DNA of 64,000 nt from Acridotheres tristis (lineage: Eukaryota; Chordata; Aves; Passeriformes; Sturnidae). The DNA is taken from positions 8,282,463-8,346,462 of the forward strand of contig CM072895.1 in assembly GCA_037013685.1 (NCBI GenBank). Direction: 5' to 3'. Made by a program: the position numbers and the translations under genes. Of this stretch, positions 1 through 12,700 are shown piece by piece; the stretch's first letter is position 1, and each line of letters starts with the position of its first letter. The notes beneath the pieces were generated by a model. The model worked only from the letters and a program-made list of their open reading frames with translations, did not search any database and had not been told where the DNA came from.

Positions 1-53
1 TTCAAGAAAAGTGTTTGTCTGCAGGATACAATTATTCCTTGCTGTTCTCTCTG

Positions 54-78
54 TTTTTTTTTTTTTTTTTTTTTTTTT
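54..78. repeat. Poly-T tract, 25 bp
   Basis: An uninterrupted run of 25 T. It faces the poly-A tract at 151-178. Confidence 0.95.
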
Positions 79-150
79 CTATTTTCTCTTGAGATTATTC
101 CAATTCTCCCAAGAAGATAATGGAATCCTGGGTTTCTAGAGCTGTTTGTT

Positions 151-178
151 AAAAAAAAAAAAAAAAAAAAGAAAAAAA
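151..178. repeat. Poly-A tract (A20-G-A7)
   Basis: Twenty A, one G and seven A. It is complementary to the poly-T tract about 72 bp upstream, so the two could pair. Confidence 0.95.
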
Positions 179-2636
179 TATTTGGCATCTATAGTTTAAG
201 ATGGTTCCCTTTGTTTAAAACTTTGTTTGCTAAATAGGCATTTTCTGCAGATTATCAATTAAAGGACTCCAAAAATGCAGCTTTCTGGTAAGGTCAGGTT
301 TCTATAGCTAGCTCTGTAATTCTTCTTCAGCACATGGATGTAGTTCTATATGAGGTTGTATTTCTGGAAGCAGTTGATGCTACAGCAAGTAATATTCAGG
401 ATGTCTCTGCAAGAAATTATTAGATCTGTAAGTAACATCATAAAAGCTGCATATTTTAAGGCTGCACTGGAGACTCTTTCTAGTTGTCCTAAAAGATCAA
501 CAATATGAGTTGGTTTTAGAAATTGCTTTACCCTGAATTAAAATAAGAAAGAAAAAAATACTTCAGAGGTGGTTTAATTAAATGGGCATTTGCCTGTGTA
601 ACACACCTCTGTAAGTACAGTGTGTGGGAGTCACAGTCTTCTAATCTCCTAAAAAAGCTGAAGAACAGGCCTTTAGGATATAGACCTGAACAGGAGGAAG
701 AAAGTGCTGTCATTTGATTTTTTTTATCTCTAAAATACTGAATCCTCTGCCCAGAGATTAGGAGTGAAGGTCTGGCTTTAGTGCTGTAATACCTAATTGA
801 ATCACGAGCCTTGGTGTAGTCCTGAGAGAGGACTTAGCACAAATTCTCGTACTGATTTTGGCATTTCAATTACCTTTCAAGCAATGACACTTGCTTTAAT
901 TTGAGTACCTGGACTGCAGCTACTCTGGGACATATTTTAAAAGGTAACTTTTGCCTAATTCCAGCAACTTTTCATGGGACAGAATCTGCTAACAAGAAAT
1001 TAAGAGTTTGGTACCCTGTGGCTGGGAGACAGGACCTGATGTCTGTCACCCACACACCAAGTGTGAGCTCCATCAGGAAATGACAGAAGATTGCCATTAG
1101 TGAGAATTTCTGTGGTTAATCCTTGACTTGAGAGGAGACAGAGTTCAAGAGAGTTTTGGGAATGACTGTGAGGAGCAGAGCCATAATGACAATTGATACT
1201 CTGGGCATGAGCAGAGCCAGAGTGTTGGAGCTGAAATCTGCTCTGAGTATGGCTGAGGAGGAGAAGAACCTTCTCCCTCTCCTTGCTCATTAGTGTGTGT
1301 TGGGGTGATTTGTGTGCTGGTTTCTTGTCCCTGGATGATGTGCCACTGCTGTGTTTGCCACTATTTGATGTGGAAATATAGAGTGGAGGGAACATTAGAT
1401 ACCTTTTATTTATGTGGCACCCTCCTGAGCACTGAGGACTACACTCAGATACTGAAAGAGCTTGTTTGGGCCACTGGGCTAACCCTAGGCTCTCACCTAG
1501 GCAATAAACCTTGCTGCACTGGCTCTGCTTTGGGAAGTTTAAATTGGGATGTAAGACAGAGATGCAAGGATCTGCCTGAGGTCTGGGAAACATATCTTGT
1601 AGAACAGGTTAAAGGAGATAACTTTATTTAATGCAGGAAGATGACACCACCATCATGCCCATGTCCAGGCAGAGGGGCAAGGCAGGTGATGACAACTTTA
1701 GCAGAGGAGGATAAGGCAAAAATATTTGGGTTTCAAATAGGGAAACAAGCTGCCAGTGCAAATAGCAGACTGTCACCTCATGAGGACTGAAGGTGGAGAA
1801 CAAACTTTTACCTCCCTCATAGGGGTGACTGTAGAAGTTTGTTGGTATCAAATGGTCCATTGTTTTAAAAAGTCAGCTCAGATTAAAAGAGGATCTCCCC
1901 TGAGTTTTCATAGTATGTGTATATTCTGAAGTTCATCACAATTTTCTGGGCCCCCTGAAGTCTAGTTTTCAGGTCCAGTTCTGCATAACTGTCTAAAAAT
2001 CCACTCCAGGAGTGTGCTCTACTCTCCCAAAGGTAATTGTCTTTTGCAGAACTTGGCACTCTGCTGACCAGGACTTCCTTCAGGACAAACCTACATAAAG
2101 TAGAAATAGAAAACTTATGGGAAGAATGATACAAAGCTTCAGATGTAATAATTATAATCACTTTTCCCAGAGTACTGTTATAACAAGAAATAAAAATGGA
2201 ACAACGTTTACTTTATCCTTTTTCAGGGGACGATAATGTGGCCATATTAAAAAATAATCTTTGGTTTAATGTTCCATATTACCTTCATTAACTTTCTTTA
2301 CATTTCTTATTTTATAAACCTTTAAATTGAAGGTGGGGCATGGGAAAAGGAAAAGAAAGACACATTTTGGAGGAAAAAGAGCAAAGGAAAGTTTTCTCCC
2401 AAGCATTATGCATTCCTCTACAACATTAAGAATGCCACTCCATATTGTGACTCCTTGGATTGCATGTAAATCTTTGGTTGAAAAGCTTTTCACACAAAGT
2501 TTTTCTTTGGAAGCCTCATTTCATCCAATTAACTTTTCTGTATCTTTGAAGTTCAGCCAAGATCAGTCAGACAGTGGCTGCTTCTTCCTAGGAAGTGACA
2601 TAAGTAGCACAGAAGTCATATAGGGTAACAAAGCTC

Positions 2637-2657
2637 TTTTTTTTTTTTTTTTTTTTT
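2637..2657. repeat. Poly-T tract, 21 bp
   Basis: An uninterrupted T run followed by AAACTAAAAAAAA. It could be the antisense tail of a retroposed sequence, but no element body is recognised next to it. Confidence 0.9.
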
Positions 2658-5600
2658 AAACTAAAAAAAAGTGGGGATAAGGATTTGAGAACCCTCAGGT
2701 TCCGACACCTTTTGCTATTTCAATGATTTGGATGCTGTAGGAAGGCACAATCCACTTGGTTTCATTTCCAGTGGTCTTTTGCTGTGTGCATGAATTGCAC
2801 TTATTAATGTGCTCTTTCAGATTTATTCACTCTGCAGCAGTGCTTTGCATGCTTGCATTTTTAAAAGAGATGAAAGGATCCTTGTATGCCAATTTCTCAG
2901 ATATAGAGCAGTATCCAATGGGGAACAGAACTGATACAAGAAAGGATGGGTCAGTGAGCCAAAGCTTCTATCGTCTTCCCCAAAGGGTAGACTCCCAAAA
3001 GTTAACCTAATTATGGAGGGCACTGAGGCCATGGGGTTAACATCTGTTCAGGAAGAAGCAGAGAGCTTTTCTAGGAGCTGAGGTTAGATATTGGAGATGG
3101 TTCCTCATGGGAGCACACAGGGAAGTTGCTGTTCACACGTGCATGTGTGTGTGCAGAATTCACAACGAAGGCTTTAGGCACAGCAGCTCCAAGGATGGAA
3201 ATAGGTCAGTTGGTTTAGAGCTCTCTACGTGTTCCTCCTCTGCCACAGCTCTGAGCAGCAGCTGGAAGGCAGCCTGGGATTTCATTTAGAAGCGTGAACC
3301 AGAAGAAAAGGAAAAAGAGAAAGGAGGGGGTCATTTTGCTTGTTTTGATGCCCATGTGTCCCATTTTCAATTATCCCTCTCATCCACTCTCACTGGGATA
3401 CAGTGAGATGCCTACAAATGAGCCATGAGAGAATTTCAAAGGTTTGGATGCTCCATTCGTAAAAACTCAGTGGAAAAAACTATGCACCTCGTTGGGTTGT
3501 AAAACTTGACTTGAAATTGATTGAGGACAAAATTTCCCTTGGGTTTTTAGTATTTTGAAAAGCCTGAAAGATTCTGTGTACCTGATTAGGGAATTATAGC
3601 TTTATTGTCAGATCTTGCCCTATAGATTCTAGACTTTGTTTAGTAGATACAATACCACCTACACTTTAAATACATTTTTGAATTACGCAAGTTGGATTAG
3701 TTTTGTTTAGTCTTGGCCATCTAAAAGCTGGTCATGTGTTCTGGCCTGGTGGCTTAGAGCTGCCTGTGGTCAGTGGGGCATTCCCAGAAAGCAATTTGTA
3801 TCATCCACAGTAAGTGGGCTAAGCTGCCATTTGAACAGATTTCTGTAACCCTGATAACTTGGGGCTGGGGTTACAGTGAGATTTATCCTGCCTCTCTTAA
3901 GCTGTTTAACAAGAGTCAGAGATCTGCTCTCTAGCTGCTGTAAATTTACTGATATCCATGCATACAATTGTCAACACTTGCACCAATTTACGCTGTCTGT
4001 GGATAAGGACCTCCGGATTTTTAATTTTTTTTTAATTTATTCTTGTAAGAAAGTGTGATCATACCAGATGGAGGTACCTAGGATCTAATTCTGGGTCAGT
4101 ATCTACACATGAATGGTCAGCCTGATTAGCAGTGAAGTGTTTAGGAACTGCTACAGAGAACTAAACCAACATTCTTATATTGATTATTGATCTACTGCTC
4201 TTTTGAATCTTCCTCCTTGCCCCCTGTCCCCTTGTGATGTGAATTCAACTCTTGCTATCATTTGTGTCTACAAGTGTCATGTATTGTCTGCATTGCATTT
4301 TGGCCAGGGCTGTCTGTTGCTCTATGTAGAACTCCTTTCAACCTCTTAGGTTTAAAAGTTTCTCAACTTTTTGTCATGCCCTAAAACAGGAGATCAGGCA
4401 GCGTGGCACACTGGAGAAAGAAGCAAAGAGGGCCAAAGAGGTTTTTGTGATGTCAGATTTTGTCTCAAAGGTTAATGAACCTCCTTAACTGAGCACAGCA
4501 ATGACTGCAGAGAATGTTTAATGTCAATGCAGAAAGGGCCTGTGTTGGCAAATTAAGGTCCAGACTTATAATTCAGGATTGGGGAGAAGTCAGAAAAACT
4601 ATGAACACAAATTTGGACAGAGAGGATCATTTTTTCTTTGAGAATTGCCCCATTATTGTGCTGATCACCTCAGGTAAGCCAGCTTTCAGTTTTCAGTGAT
4701 ATGCTTGTGTATCGTTCATTACTGGAAAGCAGTTTCAAATTTTTCTGAAGGAGAAAAAAGTTGATAACTGGCCTTTTTTTCTGCTTTACATCTTCTCTGA
4801 ACCTCTGTCTGATAGTCATCTTGTCAAAACTGTCAGGAGAAGTAAAAAGCAAACAGATTTTTAGCCCAAATAACGTAAGTTTTTCAGTTCAGCTTGGATG
4901 TTGCATTCTGTGCACTGGGGAGGTGTCTGTTGTGCTTTGGGCAAGCAGGGCTCGCTGGGTTTATTTATTTACCTCCCCACACAGACCACTGAAGCTCTTC
5001 TGCAACACTGGAGAGTAGCAAGACCAATTTTTTTCCTTAGCTTAGGTAAACTTGCCTGTCCCAGCCTAGGGCAAGTTGTTTTTTCATATCTGAAGGTAAT
5101 TTTGCTAACCTGGAAATCTGTGTCTGCTTGGTGAGTGTCATTTCCTATTTAGTTCTGCCTCCATAATTACCTGAGAGAGAACAGGGGTAAATTTGGAATT
5201 GGGTTATTTTCCAATAAATAAGACTTATTAAAATATCCAAAATCCTTATACCAGTATCTTGGATCTTAAATATTCAAATTTATTTCTTATGAGGAGTCAT
5301 GGGGTTTGAACACACAGTTTTTGGCTAAAGTTCTGCCTGGTGTGACCTTGCTCAGAACGTTTCCTTTCCTGGCTCTAACCCAGCAAGGATGCATGCAGTC
5401 AAAATTAACCAAATATTTTGCTGCATATTCGAGGGAGGAAGGTTTTATTTGCTTTTTGTGGAATCCTGATTTCTATTTATGACTCTGATAGACAAGTGCA
5501 GAATGATCTTGGCTGATTCACTCAATCCCCCTCTGCTCCTTGGTCTTAGTTGTAAAGTGAAACTAATTCTGTGCACCTGCCTCACTGAACCGTTGGAGGC

Positions 5601-8600
5601 CACTCCATTAATGCTTGTGAAATGCTCCAGAAACTCCCTGAAAAGCAAACCAGAGATGTCTGAATTTTAGGGGATTTGATTCAGCTCTTGAGGTCTCTGG
5701 TTCTGGGAAGAAATCTGTGTAGAGCTGCAATGTCTGAACGGGAAATCTCCATCCCTAGCCAGAGGTTACGTGGATTTGTTCTCAGTTTGACCTCTATTAA
5801 CGTTGGATACGTAGAAATAACCCAAATATCCCTGTCACAGCGTGAAACAGTCTGTCTGTGTGATCAGGTATTGCATCCTCGGGGCCTGAGGGGAGCATAA
5901 CACATCAGTACATCTGTTAACTGCAGTGTGTATCTCTGCAAGGGTGGGCAGAACGGGCAGCCCAAGCTGCTGGACATGATTACAACGGCCAGGGCAGTGG
6001 GGAGGCACTCATTTATGCTTTCTACCTGGCTGGGATTTACTACACTCTTAATTCCTCTAAAGGTAATTTGGACTTTTTTGGATGCATTTAATCTCTTTTT
6101 TTCTTTCCCACCCCTTTCCTACAGACAAATGTTTCTTCAGGGTTTGGGGTTTTTTTGTGCTGTTTGTTAGAACATGTTCTTTTTTGCCTCTGGCACTAGC
6201 ATATGGATTTTCTATTTGTGTGACAAACAAGATAGCAGTTTACTTAGGAATTCTTGTTCCACCTGTTGCTCAAGATCCCCAGCTTTAAATCTCACTCTTT
6301 AGCTGGAAATGTTTTCAGGCATCCACTGTGACACTTGATGATGTTACAAGAAATGTAAGAATTCAACGTGTGAGCTGCATAACTTCAAGTGGCTGTCCAG
6401 ATAGCAGATCTTTCTTTTCTGTGGATTTTCCTATCACCTTGCATTGTGCTAAACAATAATGCTAATCCATTCAATCACCTTGAATATTTTGCTAATCTGT
6501 ACTTATCCTGTGAAACTATCTTCAGTAGTTAGGAAATGCAAGCTGAGACCAGGCAAATACAAAGTGATTGTGATGTTCTTTTTCTTTTGAAGGAAGCATT
6601 TGATGCCATCGCTCTTAAATGCACATGCTTTCTGATTTGAGCTCATGTTATTGATAATCATGGGCTATTTTTGTGCCCTGCTTTTGTTTAGGACCCATCA
6701 CAAATCAATCTCATGAATCTTTCTTCCTGTCCTGTGGCACTGGCATTAACACATTTCTCTGTTCTGTGGCAATGACATTTGCATGTTATTCTTGTATTTA
6801 ATCTGTTTTGTTGGATATTTTGCTCTCAATGTTTTGTGGTGTTTTAACCTGTGGGGTTTATAGGATTTTATGGTGTTATTTATCTCAGTTCATGTATCTT
6901 TCATCCCATCATTAGCATATGTTTAGGAAGAAGGTGCAATAAATGGAAGAAGGCAACTGTGTCCTTAATTTGAATAAAACATAGGTCTGTATCAGAAGTT
7001 AATAAGAAATCATATAGGGACATAGCCTAATTTTTGAAAGGATGTTTTGGAAAAAAAACTGTGCTATTTTCCTCCGTCTGGATTTTCATCTGCCTTCTCA
7101 TCATTTCTAATCCTGTTGCCAAAGCTGCTTTCTCGACTTTAAAATCTTTCTGGAATTAAGTGGCTTCTGGATCTCGACAATGCAACATTTTGATGCATGT
7201 GTTTGTCACATCCTGATTAGATTGGTATAACTCCTGCTCTCCCAGGTCCCTCTCAAAACTCAATTCATAAACCAGAGTTTCATACAAGATGCTTCCACTA
7301 GGGTGATGAAACAGAGAAATTCAATCATACCACGCATAGGTTATCCATTTTCCAGAGGCTGATGGGAGAGATTGGATTTTCAGAGCTTTTCTGGGCTGTT
7401 TTGTTTTGTTTTCTTTTGTTTTCTTTGCTTCTGTTCTTGTCTTCAAGGCTTCAATAAATTCTCTTTTAAAGTGGAGAAAAGTAATTTCCATCTCTTCTTT
7501 TCCTGGCTATGAAACTACTCTTTCCATGGGCTTTGACTGCAGGTGAACCATTTAAATTTTGTCATCCTTGAATTTGTTTACCTCCACATTCTTTTTCAAG
7601 CCCGTGCATGCACAGAGTGACCCATTTTTTGGTTTATTTTATTAGTTCTGCCTTGTAAGTTTTGTATAGAGATACCACAACTTTCTTGGCAGGCATTTAG
7701 GTCAAGCCAGTGTAGAGGAATCATTTGATTCTGAAGGTAGGGAATTGCTCTTTTCCCTGCATGCTTCCAATAATCACATTTTGTGAGCCTTAAAAACACA
7801 GGGCCTTGCATTTTTCTGCCAGAAGGCAGCAAAAACCAAATTCTGAACGACTCAAAGGTGGGAGCACTGGCTACCAAAATAAAAGAACTAAATATGTGCA
7901 CTGTGGAAGCCACAGCACTGAGATCTTTGTCCCACCTTGAACAAACCAGGTAACAGTTTTGCTGAACAGTTTCCTTTCTTGCCTGCCAAACACTGGAGGG
8001 TTTCAGGGTGGAATACGACTGGAGGGATTGATTTCTGAGCCCTGTCAGGAGGATGACATTGTGCAAGTGCCAAAACAGCCAGAACCTGCACAGTTAATCA
8101 TTGTTTCATGATGTTTATATGGTGTGGGACACAACAAGCTAATGGATAGATCAGATGGGAAGATGAATTCTTTTGTCCATTTGCAGCTCAAATGAGTGTT
8201 TACAAGAACCTGTAACAGAATCAAACCATCTCCCTAATCACTTCATATTCACTACAAGATCACTGCACTCCCCGTTGCTAAAAGGTGTGGAAATGGGGCA
8301 CCATCTCAGAGGAGTGCTTTGAGTTTTAGTCCCATATCAGCTTGGATGCAGGCAGAGGATGAATTTATGAAAAATAAAAGAGTGGAAAATATAAAATTTA
8401 AATAGACTTTGCAGGCTCATAAAGAGAATTATCTCAGTGTGAGTTCTTTAGAAGCTCTTTCTGCATCTTTCTCTAGAAAGTTATTAGACTATTCTTATTT
8501 TTTCAAAATCTGTTCACCCATTCCAAATTTTGACAGAGATTTTAGAAGCTCATTTTTGTTAAGAGGAAAATAACATTTGACAGAGCTGGCTTGTTTTTGG

Positions 8601-9315
8601 CAATCTAGGGGGGTGGCAGTGGATGAAGAGAATTGTTTTTGCAGACCCACTGAATGAATCAGGAAAGTTTCATCTTTGTTTCAAACTTTCCCAAGGCTTT
8701 AAACAGTTTTTGAGATGTTCTCTTCGCTCCAGGCTCCCTTGTTCTCAGTCTCCCTGTGTGTCTGGTGACACTGTCAGTATCCCCCTCCCACCTCTATATT
8801 TTGAGGATGAATTGCTTCATGTTTGTTTATGCTAAGCCATGAAAGCTTGAAATTGAAATTTGTTTGCTCCTCCGCTTCCCATTCATATATGTTCTCATTC
8901 ATTGTACATTTTTGCTATAGGATTTTATCTCAAGGGTGCTGAACTGTGTGAGGCTGCAAATATGCAGAAAGAAAAAGAAGTAATTCTGTGAGCCTGTGAA
9001 GTCACCTGTCCCCCAGCAGGGTTCTCTGGTGTCTATCGAGGTATGGGCAGCAAGTGAAACTTTCCATGTGCCTGAGACTTTCACAGAATTACGAAGAAAA
9101 ATGTTTAATGTAGCCCTCTGGAGGTCTTCACTCCATTCTCAAAGCAGGGCTAACTTCAGTGTTGTGTTGGTTACTTAGGGCTTTCTACAGGCAAGATTTG
9201 AAAATCTCCATGAATAAAAAGTCATAATATGGGAGGTTTTCCTCCTCATTTGAGTTGTCTGTTGCCTAATTAAAATTTACTTCATTAAATAGTCTTTTCA
9301 GTGGAGATTGAAAGC

Positions 9316-9461
9316 TGTGGATGTCCCATCCCTGAAAGTGCTCAAGGCCAGGCTGGAGGGAGCCTTGAGGAGCCTGGTCTAATGAAAAGTGTTCCTGCCC
9401 TGGCAGGGGGTTGGAACTAAATGGTCTTTAAGGTCTCTTCCAACCCAAATCACTCCATGAT
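9316..9461 (+). mobile_element. CR1 LINE 3' end, sense orientation
   Basis: The sequence from GATGTCCCATCCCTGAAAGTG through GGGGTTGGAACTAAATGG to CTCTTCCAACCCAAA and a terminal CCATGAT is the typical 3' untranslated end of avian CR1 retrotransposons. CR1 copies are usually 5'-truncated and end in a short ATTCTATGAT-like repeat, as here. The copy carries small differences such as an inserted GAAAAGTGTTCCTGCC-like stretch, so it is not recent. It is inserted in the same orientation as AGBL4. Confidence 0.88.
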
Positions 9462-9672
9462 CAGCTTCCACCTGAACTCTTTCCTGGTCTTTCTGTATAA
9501 CAATTATCAGTAGATTTCGCTTTCCCTGGTGTTTCATCCTCACCTCTTTTCTTCAACTGTTGCAAGCCTTTAGTAATTGTAGCATTCTTTTATACATCTC
9601 AGAAAAGGGTATAATAATAATTTTTTTCTGAAAAATTTTACTCCCATTTGCACCTATTTTTGAGGCATAACC

Positions 9673-9732
9673 AAAAAAAAAAAAATTAAAAATTAAAAAA
9701 AAAGGAGAGTGAGGAAAAAGAAAAAAGAAAAT
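9673..9732. repeat. A-rich low-complexity tract
   Basis: A13 followed by TTAAAAATT and AAAGGAGAG-type A/G-rich sequence. It lies 210 bp beyond the CR1 3' end and is separate from it. Confidence 0.85.
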
Positions 9733-12700
9733 GCTCCGAATCCCTGAAGGTTTACATTTATCAGCTTTAACATTCTCATCAGGATTCTCAAACTAATCTG
9801 TTCTTTCACCATTATTCATTGCAATGAGATGTATCAGTGCTCTGGAACCAAAATGTGTAGTTTCAGCTTGGCTTGGTATCAAATCACATTCTGCTGGTGT
9901 GTTGCAGTGATTGATAGAAGCCACACTTTGAGTGCTTTACATTCCCATTCTTCTGCATCCAAATCAGACAACTGACCTGTGTCCCATGGGATGGCACCAA
10001 ATCCCCCACACGTGGCTTTGAGGTAGGAAGAGGAGGTGCCATGGAATATGATGAGAAATGTCTCTGGCAGGTAATTCCCTGCTGGGGTGCACAGTGTGCC
10101 CAACTGCTGGGACTGTGGAACAAGTAGAGTGATTTGAGGTAGGAATTGGAAAAGGACCAGAGACCACCATGCTGTCAAATAGTTCCTCATTCTCTGTGTT
10201 GTTTGGGCTGAGGCAACACCACACAGAGAAGCTCAGGTGGTAAAACTCTGCCCTTTAAATTAACAAGTGATTGGGGAAGATCTGAGGCTGATTTAACTCC
10301 CTTCTAAAGCATCTGGGATTTTTATTGATTGCAATCAGAGCTAGAGCAGGACTTTACAGCTTCTTTGCCATCTTCTGAAATGTTATGTGACAAACACAAC
10401 ACTGGTATTATTTCTGCTATGAAATGTTTGTTAGTTTATCATAGTAGTGATTCTGGGAAGAACATTTGCAACATTCTCATTTTCTGGTGGACTTTCCAAA
10501 AAAGAAATAATCTGGAGGTTTTGATATGTTTTTTTGTTTGGGTTTAGTTTTTTTTTTAGTTGCTAGTTTGGGGTTTTGTTAACTGATTTGGCTACATTGT
10601 GCCTTTGCTAAAGCAGAGTAGTCACCTGGCAGGTGTTAAAATAATCTAATAGAATAAGGTTAATCTTCTCACTTTAATTAGACAGCAATATGTAACACAG
10701 CCAGTGGGCCAGATAACCTTGAAATTTAAAGCGAGAATAAAGATAGGTTTGAGAGGAAAACATCTTTAGTTACAGGTGGTAAGGGGTAGAAGAAACAAGA
10801 GGGAATGTTCACTGACAGAACAGCACAACCCTACACAATCTTTTTTCTTCACCCAGACCCTTAGAGAATGTTTCTCAAAAACTGGACTGGGATATCTTAT
10901 GCTTATCTTATGTGCTCTTATAGGTATTGCAGGATTGTTTGTTAAGTACAAACTTGAGCCGTCTTGTTGGAAATGAACCTCAATAAAATTCAGGGTCTGT
11001 CAGAAAACCTTTCTTTGATTCCATTGCTCACTTAATCTCCATCTGCAGAACCTAATATATCCCTGTTGCATATAGGTAACACCTTACAAAGGGAAAGCCT
11101 TGTAAAACCATGGCTCAGGCCTGTTACTTTGGCTAAGTAGAAAGGACTGAATTAGAGGTAGAAAAACAAGTTATGTAACCATAGCATGTTCACATCATGG
11201 TGTGTTGAATTATGGTTGAATTATGTTTGCTATGATTTAAAACTGTGTAGCTGATAACTGGCTAATGGCTTTAAAAGGCTGGGTTTTTGGAATTAAGGGC
11301 TTTCCTTTGCAACTGCCTGGGGACCCTGGGTCACTATGGACCCTCACCTCACATATCCCCATCACTGCAGCACCAAAGTACTCTATAATCTTTCATGTAT
11401 TTCCTCTCAAAACACCACGGAGGGTTTATGATTATTTTAGAAGTGAAGGACTGAGGTGCTGCAGTTCTGACCTAGGTTAGATAAGAGGCAATGACAGGGC
11501 AGTCTCATGGTGTCACCCTAAGTGAACCACTGTGTCACTTGTGCCTCTCCTGTCTTGTGACAACTGGGATTTTGTTCAGGGTTTTGCATAAAACTGTAAA
11601 ACTTCCAATTAGTTGTGGTAAAGGGAGTGTTTGGCTAATGGACATGTCCCTGCCTTTGACTTCTGCTGACATTTATACCTGCTAGCCAAGGCAGCAGGAG
11701 CAGGCTGCTTGCAGACCATGTGTATGGGAGTGCAGGGAAAGTAAAAATGGCCTTCCCTCCCACCAACCCCAAATAAATGACTCCTTATAAATGCAAAAAA
11801 GTCGTTTTCAAGCTGAACAATTTGTAGGTGCAGCAAGATTATGTAGGAATACAATTAATATTCCGGTTATGTATGGGAGTGAGAAATACCTAAGTGTGTC
11901 AGAGCCTGTTAGCAAACATTACAAAAGGGAGCCAGCAGTGCTCTGGTGCTGGGAAGTTAAACTTTGCTTGTTCAGCCAGCAGTTTGCCAGTCCTGTAAAG
12001 TCCTGACTGCTTCCCTGTGTGCCAGCACACACCTTCTTGGCAGTTTGGTATCAGGTCAAACCCTTCCTCCAGATATCCAAGAGGAAGAGGCCTTTGGGAT
12101 GCTGGAGATGGATGAGTCCTGGCATGACCTATTGAGGATGTGTGTGCAGGATGTCCTGGGTGCAAACAGTCTGGTACCCTGTAATGTAGCAAAGTAATAA
12201 TTTAATTCTATTCAGGAGAGTAAAGGAAATATCAGGTACAGTGCTAACCCCAACAGCCACATATTCCAGCAGTTCTCAGACACAGCTGAATGCAGCAGTA
12301 TCAGGACATAAAGCCAAGAAAAGTGGCTGAATTAAGGTATAACTGAAACCCACCCCAAACTCAATCATGATCCATAATACCTTACCACTTTATAGTAATC
12401 TCTGACTGCTCTAATTCCACAAAGGTAGATATTTCTAATATTCTGTCCGCTCACAGTGCCATTTTTTTCAGCCATGAATACAGTCAGCTTCAGCTCAGTT
12501 AGATGCTGGACATGTAACATGCTATGTAAACCCAGGTTCTCTTAAAAGAAGTCCTGTCCTTGGCCTCTCAGATAGAATGGTTCAAATTAGTTGCTGTTTC
12601 TTATGTAAGCCAATTTTTGTCCCAATTGCTCTTTTATGAATTGGGGACAATGTAGACCCCTCTTGTACCAGTGCTGTTGGGAAAATTAGTGCATCAGTGC

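Noticed and set aside
1000..1593. 197-codon open frame on the minus strand
   Set aside because: Ser/His/Leu-rich peptide without motifs, overlapping a + strand frame of 112 codons. No support as a gene.
1270..1625. Possible LTR with AATAAA at about 1503
   Set aside because: A polyadenylation-like word near CCTTGCTGCACTGG is suggestive, but no terminal TG...CA pair or target duplication could be defined.
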